The notes under the pieces were generated by a model that was not told the DNA's origin, did not search any database, and saw only the letters and a list, made by a program, of their open reading frames with translations. From Odoribacter sp. AF15-53 (GTDB taxonomy: Bacteria > Bacteroidota > Bacteroidia > Bacteroidales > Marinifilaceae): a stretch of 64,000 nt of DNA. Every line of letters begins with the position of its first letter. Positions within the stretch are counted from its first letter, which is position 1. The stretch covers positions 507,033 to 571,032 of the forward strand of contig NZ_QUHC01000002.1 in the NCBI RefSeq assembly GCF_003479425.1. The letters are read 5' to 3'. A program made the position numbers and the translations under genes. Below are positions 63,438-64,000 of this stretch, in pieces.

Positions 63438-64000
63438 ATGACCTTAAACTGCCTGATCGTGGATGATGAACCGTTAGCTCTCGACTTACTGGAAAGTTAC
63501 GTGAGCCGGACCCCCTTCCTGCACCTCGTGGCCCAATGCGACAGCGCGGTGAAAGCGCTCGCGGTAATCGAAGAGGAACCGGTTGACCTGGTGTTTCTGG
63601 ATATCCAGATGCCCGAACTCAACGGGCTGGAACTCTCCCGCCTCGTGAGCAACAAGGTCAAGATCATCTTCACCACCGCCTTCGAGCAATACGCACTGGA
63701 AGGTTTTCGGGTAGATGCTATCGACTACCTGCTGAAACCGTTCAATTACTCGGAATTCCTCCGGGCTGCCACGAAAGCCCTGCGTTGGATCGAGATGAGC
63801 CGGGCCGAGAACGTCTCTTCCAAAGTACCGGATTCGATCTTCGTGAAAAGTGACTACAAACTCATCCAGATACAACTGAAAAATATCCTCTACATCGAGG
63901 GACTCAAAGACTATATTCGCATCCAGACCGAGGACAAGGAGGGCGGTATCCTCACGCTCATGAGCATGAAATCCATCGAGGACCACCTACCCGGTGATCT
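63438..64000 (+). CDS. LytTR-family response regulator (partial, runs off window)
   Basis: ATG at 63438, 13 nt after the kinase stop; about 187 codons are in the window with no stop. Receiver domain with acidic pocket IVDDEP (Asp9, Asp10), phospho-acceptor Asp55 in LVFLDIQMPELNGLE, and Lys in DYLLKPFNY. A LytTR DNA-binding domain begins near 130 (SIFVKSDYKLIQIQLKNILY; EGLKDYIRI) and is cut by the window end. Probably controls the adjacent efflux operon. Confidence 0.93.
   Translation, partial: MTLNCLIVDDEPLALDLLESYVSRTPFLHLVAQCDSAVKALAVIEEEPVDLVFLDIQMPELNGLELSRLVSNKVKIIFTTAFEQYALEGFRVDAIDYLLKPFNYSEFLRAATKALRWIEMSRAENVSSKVPDSIFVKSDYKLIQIQLKNILYIEGLKDYIRIQTEDKEGGILTLMSMKSIEDHLPGD

Noticed and set aside
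1..64000. tRNA genes, transposases or integrases that could explain the repeats
   Set aside because: None could be recognised on either strand, so no mobile element is claimed.

Overview
The window is a chromosomal segment of a Bacteroidales bacterium. This rests on SusC/SusD pairs, a FecR/ECF-sigma signalling locus, GldH, a fused SecDF, Bacteroidetes-type promoters (TAnnTTTG) in front of many genes and the near absence of Shine-Dalgarno sequences. The ECF sigma/FecR/SusC/SusD/TlpA cluster and the group B/group C [FeFe]-hydrogenase locus suggest an anaerobic gut member of the Odoribacteraceae (Butyricimonas or Odoribacter type); that family call is inference. No tRNA, rRNA, CRISPR array, transposase or integrase was seen.

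Layout. 1-8.4 kb: a self-regulated outer-membrane uptake locus (ECF sigma, FecR anti-sigma, STN-containing SusC, SusD, TlpA lipoprotein), flanked on both sides by copies of a ~130-bp repeat. 8.4-14.3 kb: small secreted protein, metG, and an LD-carboxypeptidase-like gene followed by a C26-amidotransferase/M19-dipeptidase fusion. 14.3-18.1 kb: a very large permease-like membrane protein and a small secreted protein. 18.3-21.3 kb: nudix, gldH, trmB, mnmA. 21.5-28.8 kb: AT-rich orphan, ddl, hybrid histidine kinase, MATE pump, malate dehydrogenase. 29-34 kb: second SusC/SusD pair without its own regulator. 34.2-41 kb: membrane protein/HTH/CreD operon, retropepsin-like protease, SecDF. 41.4-46.2 kb: five-gene hydrogenase operon: thioredoxin-like ferredoxin, PAS-containing sensory-type [FeFe] hydrogenase, SpoIIE phosphatase, second thioredoxin-like ferredoxin, group B-type [FeFe] hydrogenase. 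46.3-52.5 kb: aromatic amino-acid operon (pheA, aminotransferase, DAHP synthase-chorismate mutase, aroB-aroK fusion, aroA). 52.5-57.3 kb: GH109-like lipoprotein, an unrecognised 426-aa protein and two DUF6266-like genes. 57.5-64 kb: TolC-MacA-MacB-type efflux operon followed by a LytS/LytR-type two-component system; the regulator runs off the window end.

Most notable. (1) The aromatic operon is preceded by two leader peptides in series, each followed by an intrinsic terminator. The first is rich in Phe codons, the second in Phe and Tyr codons with one Trp. This looks like a tandem ribosome-mediated attenuator. (2) The hydrogenase operon joins a likely H2 sensor, a phosphatase and a probable catalytic hydrogenase. 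(3) The LD-carboxypeptidase homologue has Asn in place of the nucleophilic Ser, next to a double-enzyme fusion suited to muropeptide breakdown. (4) Interspersed repeats are read in frame at the 5' end of mnmA and supply the 3' ends of trmB and of the macB-type ATPase gene.
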